Below, piece after piece: positions 6,078 to 13,329 of a DNA stretch of 13,329 nt. Source of the stretch: JANYBT01 sp038211475 (GTDB taxonomy: Bacteria; Acidobacteriota; Terriglobia; Terriglobales; Acidobacteriaceae); contig JBBQVN010000097.1 of the NCBI GenBank assembly GCA_038211475.1, positions 1 through 13,329 on the forward strand, written 5' to 3'. A program made the translations under genes and the position numbers. The notes below the pieces were generated by a model that was not told the DNA's origin, searched no databases, and was given only the letters and a program-made list of their open reading frames with translations. Position 1 is the first letter of the stretch. The number at the start of each line of letters is the position of its first letter.

Positions 6078-6566
6078 ATGGCAAAGAAAGCATCGCTCTA
6101 TTCAGCAATCGTTCTGACCGCAGTTGCGGGCCTGTTTGCAGGTGGCTACCTGCTAATGAACCACCGTGCGCAGACGGAATGCGGATTCTGCCAACGACAC
6201 ATTAGTCCGAGAGCCCATGTCATCGCTGAAGTGGGCGGGCAGCGACGTGACGCCTGCTGTGCACACTGTGCGGTGACCGAGGCACGACAGGAAAAGAAAC
6301 CACTTCGACTGATCGCAGTGACCGATTATTCCACCGGAAGAATGAGGCAACCTGAGGGGACTTGGTTTGTTGAGGAGAGTCGCGAGACCGTGTGCGAACG
6401 CGACATGGCCAAGATGGATGAATCCAAGCACGTGGAACGGTTGGCGTTCGATCGTTGCTCGCCGGGAACGCTCGCGTTCGCCGACCGAAAAGCGGCGGAG
6501 GCTTTCGTCGAACAAAACGGCGGTATTTTGCGGAGCCTGCCGGAAGTGCTGGCGGAGGCCCAGTAG
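6078..6566 (+). CDS. NosL-like membrane-anchored thiol protein, probable copper chaperone
   Basis: The 162-residue protein has an N-terminal membrane anchor (about residues 8-27) followed by a periplasmic domain with many cysteines: C35GFC38, C60-C61-A-H-C64, C106 and C127. VTDYSTGRM near residue 81, a WFV segment near 96, and the C-terminal pattern LAFADRKAAEAFVEQNGG resemble NosL, the Cu(I) chaperone of nitrous oxide reductase maturation. No nos genes are nearby; it lies between cusB and cusA. It is therefore likely to bind copper in the periplasm and hand it to the pump. I chose ATG 6078 because GAGG at 6068-6071 is 6 nt upstream; TTG 6066 and ATG 6072 are in frame but badly spaced. The stop is 2 nt before the cusA start. 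NosL likeness is by eye and distant. Confidence 0.75.
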   Translation: MAKKASLYSAIVLTAVAGLFAGGYLLMNHRAQTECGFCQRHISPRAHVIAEVGGQRRDACCAHCAVTEARQEKKPLRLIAVTDYSTGRMRQPEGTWFVEESRETVCERDMAKMDESKHVERLAFDRCSPGTLAFADRKAAEAFVEQNGGILRSLPEVLAEAQ

Positions 6567-6568
6567 CA

Positions 6569-9500
6569 ATGATCGATCGAATCATCGACTTTTGTGCGAA
6601 CAACAAATACCTGGTCTTGCTCTTCGCCGGCGTTGCAGTCCTGATTGGCTGGCACTCGATGAAGAACACGAAGCTGGATGCAATCCCCGATCTTTCGGAT
6701 ACCCAAGTGATTGTGTACTCCAAGTGGGATCGCAGTCCCGACATCATGGAAGATCAAGTGACGTACCCGATCACCTCCGCGTTATTGGGTCTGCCCAAGG
6801 TGAAGGACATCCGCGGCTTCTCGGATTTCGGGTATTCCTACGTTTACATCATTTTTGAGGAAGGCACGGACATTTACTGGGCGCGCTCGCGCACGCTTGA
6901 GTATCTGAACTCCGTCGTACCACGCCTGCCGAAAGGCGTCAGCGTTGAGTTGGCAAAGGATGCGACTGCGGTCGGCTGGGTATATCAGTACGCTTTGGTT
7001 GATACCACTGGGCAATACAGCCTTGAGAAGACACGAAGCTTCCAGGACTGGTACTTGCGCTATGCGCTACAGTCCGTGCCCGGCGTCGCTGAAGTTGCAC
7101 CCCTGGGCGGCTTTGTTAGGCAGTATCAGGTCAACATCGATCCCAACAAGCTACTGGGATACAAGATCCCAATCAATATGGTCGTGGCCTCCATTCAGAA
7201 GAGCAACAATGATGTCGGTGCGCGATTGGTGGAGATGTCGGGCCGCGAATATATGGTACGAGGGCGCGGTTACATCAAGTCGCTCGACGATATCGGCAAA
7301 ATTGTCGTGATGTCGAACCCACAAAGTGGCACGCCGGTGCTGGTGAGTGACGTTGCCACTGTCACCTTTGGCCCTGACATCAGGCGTGGGGTCGGGGAAC
7401 TGGATGGCCAAGGAGAAGCGGTCGGCGGTGTTGTCATCATGCGGTTCGGCGAAGACGCGCAGAAGGTAATCGAGCGGGTAAAGCAAAAAATCAAGGACAT
7501 CGAACCTACCCTTCCCAAGGGTTTAAAGATCGTCAACACCTATGACCGATCGGATCTGATCGACCGCTCAGTCGATAACCTGAAGCACACGCTAATTGAA
7601 GAACTGATCATTGTCAGCCTGGTGATCATGATCTTCTTGTGGCATTTCCCGAGTGCCGTCATTCCCATCGTCACCATTCCGGTCACCGTGATTCTGGCAT
7701 TTATTCCTATCCAGTTGAGCGGCATGTCGGCCAACATCATGTCGCTGGGTGGAATTGCCATCGCCATCGGAGCCATGATTGACGCCGCAGTCGTAGTGGT
7801 CGAGCAGACGCACAAGAAGCTTGAGCACTGGAATTCCGAAGGGCGGCCTGGCGACTATCACCAAGTGGTGATCTCGGCCGTGAAAGAAGTCGGCGGGCCC
7901 AGCTTCTTCGCACTGCTCGTCATTGCCGTCGCCTTCCTGCCAGTGTTCACCCTGGAGGCTCAAGAAGGTCGCCTGTTCAAGCCGCTGGCATTCACCAAAA
8001 CTTTCGCGATGGCGATCGCGGGAGTGCTGGCCATTACGCTCGATCCGGCCATGCGGTTATTGTTCACCCGGATGGACGATTTTAAGTTTCGTCCACGTGG
8101 GCTGGCGAAGATTGTCAATACGTTGCTGGTTGGCAAAATTCACAGCGAAGACAACCACCCCATTAGCCGTCCGCTGATGAAGCTCTACCATCCGGTCGTC
8201 GAGTTCGTTTTGGAGCACCGGTGGAAGACGATTGCCGCTGCTGTCATCGCGATGGTTCTGACGGTGCCAGTGTTCTTCAAACTGGGCTCCGAGTTTATGC
8301 CGCCGCTCGATGAGGGTACGTTGCTGTACATGCCCACTACTTTACCCGGCATGTCCGTAACCGAAGCGTCTCGGCTGCTTCACATTCAAGACAAGATCAT
8401 CAAGAGTTTCCCCGAGGTGTACCGCGTGTTCGGCAAGGCGGGGCGTGTGGAGAGTGCCACCGATCCAGCGCCCTACTCGATGATGGAAACAGTGATTGTT
8501 CTGAAACCCCACCTGGAATGGCCAAAGCGCAAACGCTGGTATTCCAATTGGGCGCCCGGCTGGTTACAGGGCACACTCGGTCGCTTCTGGCCGAACCACA
8601 AGACGACCCAGGAGCTGATCTATGGCCAGGGAGGACTCAATGAGTCGCTGACTATGCCAGGGATCTCGAACGCCTGGACGATGCCGATCAAGGCCCGTAT
8701 CGACATGCTCACCACCGGTGTGCGTACGCCGTTAGGCATTAAGGTGCTAGGTTCCGACCTGAGCGAGATTGAGAAGGTGGGCGGGCAAATCGAGATGGCC
8801 CTGAAGGACATCCCCGGCACCACTAGCGTGTTCGCCGAGCGGACGACCGGCGGGTATTTTTTGGACTTCGACCTTAAACGCGACCAGTTCGCACGGTTCG
8901 GACTTACAGTGGACGATGCGAATGATGTACTCATGTCCGCCGTCGGCGGCGAGCCTGTAACCACGACGATTGAAGGTCGGGAGCGGTATTCGGTGAATGT
9001 CCGCTACTTACGCGACTACCGCAGCGACTTGGACTCTTTGCAGCGCGTGCTGGTCAATACTCCCTCCGGTGCACAGATCCCGTTGGGGCAGATTGCCGGC
9101 ATCTCGCTCAAGACCGGCCCGGGTATGATCCGCGATGAAAATGGCCGGCTCAGCGGATATGTGTATGTCGATGTCTCGGGACGCGACATTGGCAGCTATG
9201 TCACCGACGCGAAGAAGGTAGTAGCGGAAAAGGTTAGCGTGCCCGCTGGCTATCAATTGGTCTGGAGCGGCCAGTACGAATCGATGCAGCGCGTGAAGGA
9301 GCGTCTTAAGCTCGTGGTGCCGATCACGCTTTTCGTCGTGTTTCTGCTGCTGTACCTCAACACCAAATCCGCGGTGAAGACTTTCATCATTCTTCTTGCC
9401 GTGCCGTTTTCCGCCATTGGCGCTATCTGGTTCCTCTACATCCTGAACTACAACATGAGTATTGCAGTATGGGTGGGGCTCATCGCGTTGCTCGGGGTAG

Positions 9501-9889
9501 ATGCCGAGACGGCAGTCTTCATGCTGCTGTACCTCGATCTCGCTTACCGGGATGCCATCAACAAGGACCGAATGAACACCTGGGACGATCTTCGGGAAGC
9601 GATCGTGGTGGGGGCGGTCAAACGTCTCCGCCCGAAGGTGATGACGGTAGCCTGCATGCTATTCGGTCTGCTGCCGATCATGTGGTCGGTGGGATCTGGC
9701 GGCGACGTCATGAAGCGCATTGCCGCTCCTATGATCGGTGGGATCATTACTTCGTTCCTGATGGAACTGATTATTTACCCGCCCGTCTTCGCCATCTGGA
9801 AGTGGAACTTTGAGGTGAAACCGAAACTGACAACGCCAGGTTCGAAGCAGCTTGAATCCCTCAACAGAGAAGAGCCGGTACATGCATAG
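6569..9889 (+). CDS. cusA: Heavy-metal RND efflux pump, Cu(I)/Ag(I) type (CusA)
   Basis: The 1106-residue inner-membrane proton antiporter drives Cu(I)/Ag(I) from the periplasm and cytoplasm into the CusB-channel duct. TM1 lies at about residues 10-30; the RND duplication with two large periplasmic loops is visible. IAIGAMIDAAVVVVEQ places Asp405 at the same number as the proton-relay Asp of E. coli CusA. Glu980 (GVDAETAVFM) and Lys1023 (LRPKVMTVA) complete that network. By flanking motif and spacing, Met588 (LLYMPTTLPGM), Met638 (APYSMMETV) and Met713 (ARIDMLTTG) match its three copper-binding methionines. An extra segment of some 26 residues (about 650-690, with the WYSNWAPGW region) makes it longer than the E. 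coli protein. I chose ATG 6569 because GGAGG at 6554-6558 precedes it; an upstream in-frame ATG at 6455 would run through the nosL-like gene. Confidence 0.96.
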   Translation: MIDRIIDFCANNKYLVLLFAGVAVLIGWHSMKNTKLDAIPDLSDTQVIVYSKWDRSPDIMEDQVTYPITSALLGLPKVKDIRGFSDFGYSYVYIIFEEGTDIYWARSRTLEYLNSVVPRLPKGVSVELAKDATAVGWVYQYALVDTTGQYSLEKTRSFQDWYLRYALQSVPGVAEVAPLGGFVRQYQVNIDPNKLLGYKIPINMVVASIQKSNNDVGARLVEMSGREYMVRGRGYIKSLDDIGKIVVMSNPQSGTPVLVSDVATVTFGPDIRRGVGELDGQGEAVGGVVIMRFGEDAQKVIERVKQKIKDIEPTLPKGLKIVNTYDRSDLIDRSVDNLKHTLIEELIIVSLVIMIFLWHFPSAVIPIVTIPVTVILAFIPIQLSGMSANIMSLGGIAIAIGAMIDAAVVVVEQTHKKLEHWNSEGRPGDYHQVVISAVKEVGGPSFFALLVIAVAFLPVFTLEAQEGRLFKPLAFTKTFAMAIAGVLAITLDPAMRLLFTRMDDFKFRPRGLAKIVNTLLVGKIHSEDNHPISRPLMKLYHPVVEFVLEHRWKTIAAAVIAMVLTVPVFFKLGSEFMPPLDEGTLLYMPTTLPGMSVTEASRLLHIQDKIIKSFPEVYRVFGKAGRVESATDPAPYSMMETVIVLKPHLEWPKRKRWYSNWAPGWLQGTLGRFWPNHKTTQELIYGQGGLNESLTMPGISNAWTMPIKARIDMLTTGVRTPLGIKVLGSDLSEIEKVGGQIEMALKDIPGTTSVFAERTTGGYFLDFDLKRDQFARFGLTVDDANDVLMSAVGGEPVTTTIEGRERYSVNVRYLRDYRSDLDSLQRVLVNTPSGAQIPLGQIAGISLKTGPGMIRDENGRLSGYVYVDVSGRDIGSYVTDAKKVVAEKVSVPAGYQLVWSGQYESMQRVKERLKLVVPITLFVVFLLLYLNTKSAVKTFIILLAVPFSAIGAIWFLYILNYNMSIAVWVGLIALLGVDAETAVFMLLYLDLAYRDAINKDRMNTWDDLREAIVVGAVKRLRPKVMTVACMLFGLLPIMWSVGSGGDVMKRIAAPMIGGIITSFLMELIIYPPVFAIWKWNFEVKPKLTTPGSKQLESLNREEPVHA

Positions 9890-10700
9890 TTGGAATCGAC
9901 AACTCGGAAGCTTGGCCGTGCTCGTCGCACTTGCAACCTCTGCATTCTCGCAGACGACAAACTATACGATCCCGGCTGCCTCGGTCGCAGATGACTTTTC
10001 TGCTTACCACCAAGTCTTACAACATGCGGCGGATACAGTTTTAGCGAATGCGCTGCAGAGTACCGAGACCGGTCCACATCCATCTGGGATTACCGTTGAC
10101 AGCACGATACAGCTGGACGCCACCATGCTGCGCCGGTTTGCGAAGCGGTATTGGAATGGCGACGAGCACAACGTGCGCCTCGCGGTGGAGAGAGTGACCC
10201 AACTCAGGCCGATGTTAGACGCCATTTTCTTAGAAGAAGGTGTTTCCATCGATGCGGCAGCCCTTGTCTTAGTGGAAAGCGGTGGCCGCAGCACAGCGCT
10301 CTCCCCCAAAGGCGCCCGCGGCATCTGGCAATTTATGCCGGATACGGCGCGTCGTTATGGTCTGACGGTGACAGCCGACCATGATGAGCGGCTCGAGGCT
10401 GTCATCTCTACCCGTGCCGCTGCGCGCTATTTGCGTGATTTATATCAGAGATTCGGTGATTGGCAGTTGGCGTTCGCTGCCTACAACGCCGGAGAGCAAA
10501 CAGTCGAGCGGGTGGTTGCTCGGACCGGGCACAGGTATTTTTCGCAAATCGACCATGCTCTCCCGGACGAGACCCGCAATTACGTTCCCGCTGTCCTAAG
10601 CGCGATGGAACTACTCGAACGCAACCAGCAGCGCGGCTCGAGGACGGCGGACAGCTCATTAGCAGGCCGCCCCGACCTTAGTCTGGATGTACAAAGGTAA
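9882..10700 (+). CDS. Secreted lytic transglycosylase with SLT domain, coupled to cusA
   Basis: From ATG 9882 the protein has 272 residues. Its start overlaps the cusA stop by 8 bases (ATGCATAG), so it is translated with the pump. It has a signal peptide (about 1-23, LAVLVALATSAFSQ). The SLT domain shows VESGGRSTALSPKGARGIWQ, with catalytic Glu132, then FMPDTARRYGL, an RAAARYLRDLYQRFGDWQLA segment and AAYNAGE near 200. These are the ES, GxxGxxQ and AYNAG motifs of MltD/Slt70-type enzymes, which cut the glycan backbone of peptidoglycan to 1,6-anhydro ends. No LysM domain is seen. A likely role is to open the wall locally for the tripartite pump. The in-frame ATG at 9852 is possible but lies inside cusA and would put ten polar residues before the signal peptide. 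Confidence 0.9.
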   Translation: MHSWNRQLGSLAVLVALATSAFSQTTNYTIPAASVADDFSAYHQVLQHAADTVLANALQSTETGPHPSGITVDSTIQLDATMLRRFAKRYWNGDEHNVRLAVERVTQLRPMLDAIFLEEGVSIDAAALVLVESGGRSTALSPKGARGIWQFMPDTARRYGLTVTADHDERLEAVISTRAAARYLRDLYQRFGDWQLAFAAYNAGEQTVERVVARTGHRYFSQIDHALPDETRNYVPAVLSAMELLERNQQRGSRTADSSLAGRPDLSLDVQR

Positions 10701-11103
10701 GAACTCCGTGGTGCTAACCCACGATTTGTGAGAGATGGCCCTTATTCATCGACAACAGGGCCGAACTCGCATTTGGTCCTCGTTTATGACCACTGCGTAC
10801 TCATGGTGAGCCTCCGAAAAAAGGCCACCTACTCACTTTGGTAACGGAGTATCACTCTAAACCAGACATCGAAATGGATGGGACTGCCGTGGCACACTGT
10901 CCATCGAGGAGTGTCTGTTTGGCGCGCAGGTGTGCGGCGCGACTTTGCCCCCCGCGCGCCATGAACGTCTCTCAACAAAATCTTTACTTGGCTCCGACCG
11001 CAGCGTGACATTTCAGACCGAGATCAATCGTACGCTCTGCCTGGAACGTTATGGGACCGGCGCGGACACAGTATTTTCAGGCGTCGATCCCAAGGAGGAA
11101 TTC
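10701..11103. other. Intergenic region between the copper operon and the cupredoxin-like gene
   Basis: These 403 bases contain no gene I can support. The frame of the cupredoxin-like gene stays open upstream to about 10930, but the translated stretch has no signal-peptide or domain character. Weak hairpins lie near the left end. A promoter for the next gene is expected near 11000-11080, where gtgaca occurs at 11006-11011 without a well-placed -10. Confidence 0.5.
10706..10728 (+). terminator. Possible weak terminator after the copper operon
   Basis: CGTGG-7 nt-CCACG (10707-10723) begins 6 nt after the transglycosylase stop and is followed only by ATTTG. The stem is short and there is no true T tract. 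A second inverted repeat, GGCCCT-14 nt-AGGGCC (10737-10762), follows. Either could end the operon inefficiently. Confidence 0.25.
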
Positions 11104-11820
11104 ATGAATGCCAAGAGAACGACAGGATTGGTTGGATTGCTAATGGTTAGCTGGCTTTCCCTGGGGCCGGCGAAGGAAATGATGGGGGACGCCTTGGTTA
11201 CAGCCGCCTCGGTTGGGGGGACGGTGAAGTTGGTAGGCGCCGCACCGCGGAGCAAGGGGATGAGCATGGCTGCAGATCCAGCGTGCGCGAAACAACATCC
11301 CGGAGTAATGCCCCCGGAGGACGTGGTCGAAGGCAGCAATGGTCAGCTGAGCAATGTCATCGTATTTGTTTCCAAAGGCCTGGAAGGGAAGACTTTTGCC
11401 CCTCCCAGCAGCAGCCCGATGGTCATCGAACAAAAGGGCTGCATGTACGAGCCGCATGTGGTCGCCTTACGGGTTAACCAGAAACTGCGGGTAGTTAATA
11501 GCGATACCACATCGCACAACATCCATCCGTTTCCGGCCAACAACCGTGAGTGGAACCGCGCCCAACCTCCTGGAGCGCTAGTGGAGGAAAGTTTCCCGCG
11601 CGAGGAGATTGCGATTCCGGTGCGCTGCAATATCCATCCGTGGATGCGGGCGTATGTCGCGGTGTTCCAGCATCCTTACTACCAAGTGACCGGAAAAGGC
11701 GGGGCGTTCGATCTGGCCAGTCTGCCGCCCGGTGACTATACCATCACAGCCTGGCACGAAAAGCTGGGCAGCTTGACTCAGCAAGTGCACGTCGGGCTGG
11801 GAGAAAGTCCGGAAGGTTGA
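11104..11820 (+). CDS. Secreted cupredoxin-like protein with carboxypeptidase-regulatory-like tail
   Basis: The 238-residue protein has an N-terminal hydrophobic export segment (about 8-22). A beta-rich domain follows: VGGTVKLVGAAPRSKG, a conserved-looking ADPACAKQHPG, LSNVIVFVSKGLEG, then KGCMYEPHVVALRVNQ. Candidate copper ligands are His138 and His141 (SHNIHPFP) and Cys175/His178/Met181 in RCNIHPWM; His-Cys-His-Met is the type 1 copper set of plastocyanin-like domains. The C-terminal GGAFDLASLPPGDYTITAWH is the signature of a carboxypeptidase-regulatory-like Ig fold. It probably carries electrons or binds copper in the periplasm, perhaps with the cytochrome encoded opposite. AAGGAGGAA at 11092-11100 before ATG 11104 fixes the start against longer in-frame alternatives. 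The copper site is inferred, not shown. Confidence 0.88.
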   Translation: MNAKRTTGLVGLLMVSWLSLGPAKEMMGDALVTAASVGGTVKLVGAAPRSKGMSMAADPACAKQHPGVMPPEDVVEGSNGQLSNVIVFVSKGLEGKTFAPPSSSPMVIEQKGCMYEPHVVALRVNQKLRVVNSDTTSHNIHPFPANNREWNRAQPPGALVEESFPREEIAIPVRCNIHPWMRAYVAVFQHPYYQVTGKGGAFDLASLPPGDYTITAWHEKLGSLTQQVHVGLGESPEG

Positions 11821-12144
11821 TTTTGTGTTCAAAGGCCAGATCGCCGGCACGTAAAAAATGGTCAGCAGTGTCACTATTGCGATTCCAAAGGCGTTCCGGC
11901 GACCATCATTTGGTATTTTGTAGGGCCAGCCGTGCACCCGGACCCCAGGACTGGGGAGAGTGGACGGTACAGCCGTTGCTTCATACGATGGAAAGCATTC
12001 TTATTATCGAAGACGCACGACATTGAAAAAAGGCTCTCTCGCCCCGCATTTCCAGCGGCTCGCAGAGCAAAGATCGGGTCAGCGTTTTGCCTCAATGGGT
12101 CGTGTATCTGGCAGCGCACCTTTGCGGTCGCGGCTGGCAATATA
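11821..12144. other. Convergent intergenic region
   Basis: These 324 bases separate the 3' ends of two convergent genes. Short frames on both strands have no ribosome site or recognisable product. A small inverted repeat CCCCAG-GA-CTGGGG (11943-11956) is present, but no stem followed by a T tract is seen for either gene. The gap is long for convergent genes and may be the remains of lost sequence. Confidence 0.5.
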
Positions 12145-13035
12145 TCATCGCCCCGGCGTTTTGTTGTCGGTGCTGTTTGCTGGTGAATTTACTGCGGGCG
12201 GAACCGGCTTCTCCGGCAGGAATTTTCCGCCTGCCGCCTTCAGCACTTCGTTCTCTTTGCTCTTGCGATTCACTTGCAACGTGCGCAGGAAGTGCACCAG
12301 GTCCCACGCGTCGTTCGGTTTGATGACGTCCGCAAACGATGGCATGGGCGTTCCATCCACACCAGTCATGAAAATCTTGTAGATGTCCGCATTCTCCGAG
12401 CCGCACTTGAACCGCGAATCGTTCCCTCCCCCGGCAAAATTGTAGGGACGAATCGGCTGGTCCTTGCTGTCGGTCAGAGTAGAAGCCGACGGTCCATCGC
12501 CGCGGCCCGCCTGCCCATGACACTTCCAGCATTCTAACTTCTCGAACAATTCGTGACCGTGGCCGATGCTTTCAATGTTGACCGGTGGTTCGGGTGGGAC
12601 CACAAGCACTTCTGCCGGCTTTTCGGTCTTCCACCGAAGCGAGAAGGTCTTAATATAGGCCACCAAATCGGCTCGATTTTGGTTGCTTAGTGGCGCCCAC
12701 TGCGGCATGTTCGAATTTGAAAAACCACGCTCGATGGATTTGTACAGGTCTTCATCCGTCGGCAGAGACCCAGTCGCAGTGGACCGGCATTTAAACGTAG
12801 CGGAGGTGAAGTCTCTGGGCTTGGGCTCAATCCACGCAGCATTTTCTCCAGCTCCGTCCCCATACTGTCCGTGGCAGTAGAAACAATAACGTTTGTAAAG
12901 CTTCTTGCCGTCATTCGAGTGGCCAGTCAAGCTTCCGATGTGGCTTTCCATTTCCTGAGCGCCGCACAGACTGGACACTGCCAGCAACGTCACTCCGATC
13001 GCTAGAAACATCCCATGAAATATTTTCGTCCGCAT
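12145..13035 (-). CDS. Diheme c-type cytochrome
   Basis: The 296-residue periplasmic protein has a signal peptide (about 1-26, ending SSLCGAQ) and two cytochrome c domains. Heme 1 is at C51FYCH55 with probable axial Met110 in NMPQWAPL. Heme 2 is at C169WKCH173 with probable axial Met231 in GTPMPSF. Extra cysteines Cys83 and Cys211 sit in matching FKC contexts of the two halves, which suggests duplication and perhaps a disulfide. The tail after residue 258 is Lys/Pro-rich and likely disordered. It should carry electrons in the periplasm. GGGGAG lies about 5 nt before the ATG. The gene starts 11 nt after the stop of a truncated beta-barrel gene, its former operon partner. Confidence 0.93.
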   Translation of the reverse strand: MRTKIFHGMFLAIGVTLLAVSSLCGAQEMESHIGSLTGHSNDGKKLYKRYCFYCHGQYGDGAGENAAWIEPKPRDFTSATFKCRSTATGSLPTDEDLYKSIERGFSNSNMPQWAPLSNQNRADLVAYIKTFSLRWKTEKPAEVLVVPPEPPVNIESIGHGHELFEKLECWKCHGQAGRGDGPSASTLTDSKDQPIRPYNFAGGGNDSRFKCGSENADIYKIFMTGVDGTPMPSFADVIKPNDAWDLVHFLRTLQVNRKSKENEVLKAAGGKFLPEKPVPPAVNSPANSTDNKTPGR

Positions 13036-13046
13036 AAATCTCCCCG

Positions 13047-13190
13047 CTAAAAGTCAAAGTCAAAGCCGGTCATGATGCTGTTGCTGGAGAGGTCGGTCGC
13101 TGATACTGGCGCAACTCCCCGCTGTCGAACCCAGGAAAACTCATTGTGCCAGGCAAATCCCGCCCGGCTCGACATGATGGGGTACCACCG
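13047..13190 (-). pseudogene. C-terminal remnant of an outer-membrane beta-barrel protein, cut by an IS
   Basis: Only 47 codons and a stop remain, beginning exactly at the IS edge (first codon CGG at 13190). The peptide alternates aromatic and polar residues (GFAWHNEFSWVRQRG), then SATDLSSNSIMTG, and ends FDFDF. A terminal Phe with alternating hydrophobics is the usual signal for insertion by the BAM complex, so the intact gene encoded a porin-like barrel. The 11-nt gap to the diheme cytochrome gene implies they were an operon, as in systems where an outer-membrane barrel and cytochromes work together. Which barrel family is unclear from 47 residues. Confidence 0.7.
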
Positions 13191-13329
13191 TGACCTGCCC
13201 CCGGAAAACTCGACCACATGAAGCTGGAGTTCTCTCGTAATCTGAACGGGAGGGCGCAGGATGAAGAAGAGCCGGTACACGGAAGAGCAGATCATCGGGA
13301 TGTTGAAGCAGCACGAGGCCGGGGTGAAG
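13191..13329 (+). mobile_element. Left end of an IS3-family insertion sequence
   Basis: The element seems to start at TGACCTGCCCCCGG (13191), which has the TGA...CCCC form of IS3-family terminal inverted repeats. Seventy bases later the orfA start codon follows. The right end, the second inverted repeat and the duplicated target are outside the window; the bases before the junction are ggtaccaccg. The reading frame of the beta-barrel gene on the other strand stops being barrel-like exactly here, which supports the junction. Confidence 0.85.
13261..13329 (+). CDS. IS3-family transposase OrfA (first 23 codons)
   Basis: The visible start MKKSRYTEEQIIGMLKQHEA is the typical opening of OrfA of IS3 elements (IS407-like group), the helix-turn-helix protein that binds the element ends. 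GGGAGG (13250-13255) lies 5 nt before ATG 13261. The gene continues past the right edge; orfB, with the DDE catalytic residues, is expected beyond. Confidence 0.92.
   Translation, partial: MKKSRYTEEQIIGMLKQHEAGVK

Noticed and set aside
10930..11103. Upstream extension of the cupredoxin-like gene
   Set aside because: A strong AAGGAGG and a signal peptide place the start at 11104; the extension lacks both.
11578..11937. Minus-strand open frame with a hydrophobic stretch (VTLLTIFYVPAIWPL) resembling a membrane segment
   Set aside because: Most of it is antisense to the well-supported cupredoxin-like gene, and it has no ribosome site or family match.
1..13329. CRISPR array, tRNA or rRNA genes
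   Set aside because: No regularly spaced repeats with unique spacers, no cloverleaf-like sequence and no rRNA-like conserved stretch was seen. The 14-bp array has no spacers.

Overview
The window looks like a chromosomal segment of a GC-rich Gram-negative soil bacterium. I favour Acidobacteriota because of the FG-GAP/VCBS repeat protein style, the style of the Cus operon with a Cys-rich leader gene, and the secreted cupredoxin-like/diheme cytochrome genes. This is an inference from protein style; there is no rRNA or marker gene to confirm it.

Left part (1-2700), minus strand. The 5' end of a secreted FG-GAP/VCBS repeat protein runs off the left edge. It is built from 147-bp tandem repeats and preceded by two hairpins in its leader. 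Next come a small conserved-type protein of unknown function and an alpha/beta hydrolase, in an apparent two-gene operon. Directly upstream of that operon is an array of about seven degenerate 14-bp direct repeats. Beyond the array lies a decayed chromate transporter gene (chrA) with a nonsense codon, a homopolymer frameshift and missing ends.

Central part (2948-10700), plus strand. This is a tightly packed copper/silver export operon: a short secreted Cys/Met/His-rich protein, a TolC-type outer-membrane channel (CusC-like), a membrane-fusion protein (CusB-like), a NosL-like membrane-anchored thiol protein, the RND pump CusA, and a secreted lytic transglycosylase whose start overlaps the cusA stop. 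CusA keeps the proton-relay residues and the three pore methionines expected of the Cu(I)/Ag(I) class. The NosL-like protein and leader protein are candidate periplasmic copper handlers. The transglycosylase may open the peptidoglycan for the envelope-spanning complex. No sensor kinase, response regulator or CusF gene lies in the window.

Right part (11104-13329). A secreted cupredoxin-like protein with a CxxHxxM motif is on the plus strand. Convergent to it, on the minus strand, is a diheme c-type cytochrome gene. Its upstream partner, an outer-membrane beta-barrel gene, survives only as 47 C-terminal codons because an IS3-family element has inserted at 13191. The IS left end and the first 23 codons of its orfA close the window.
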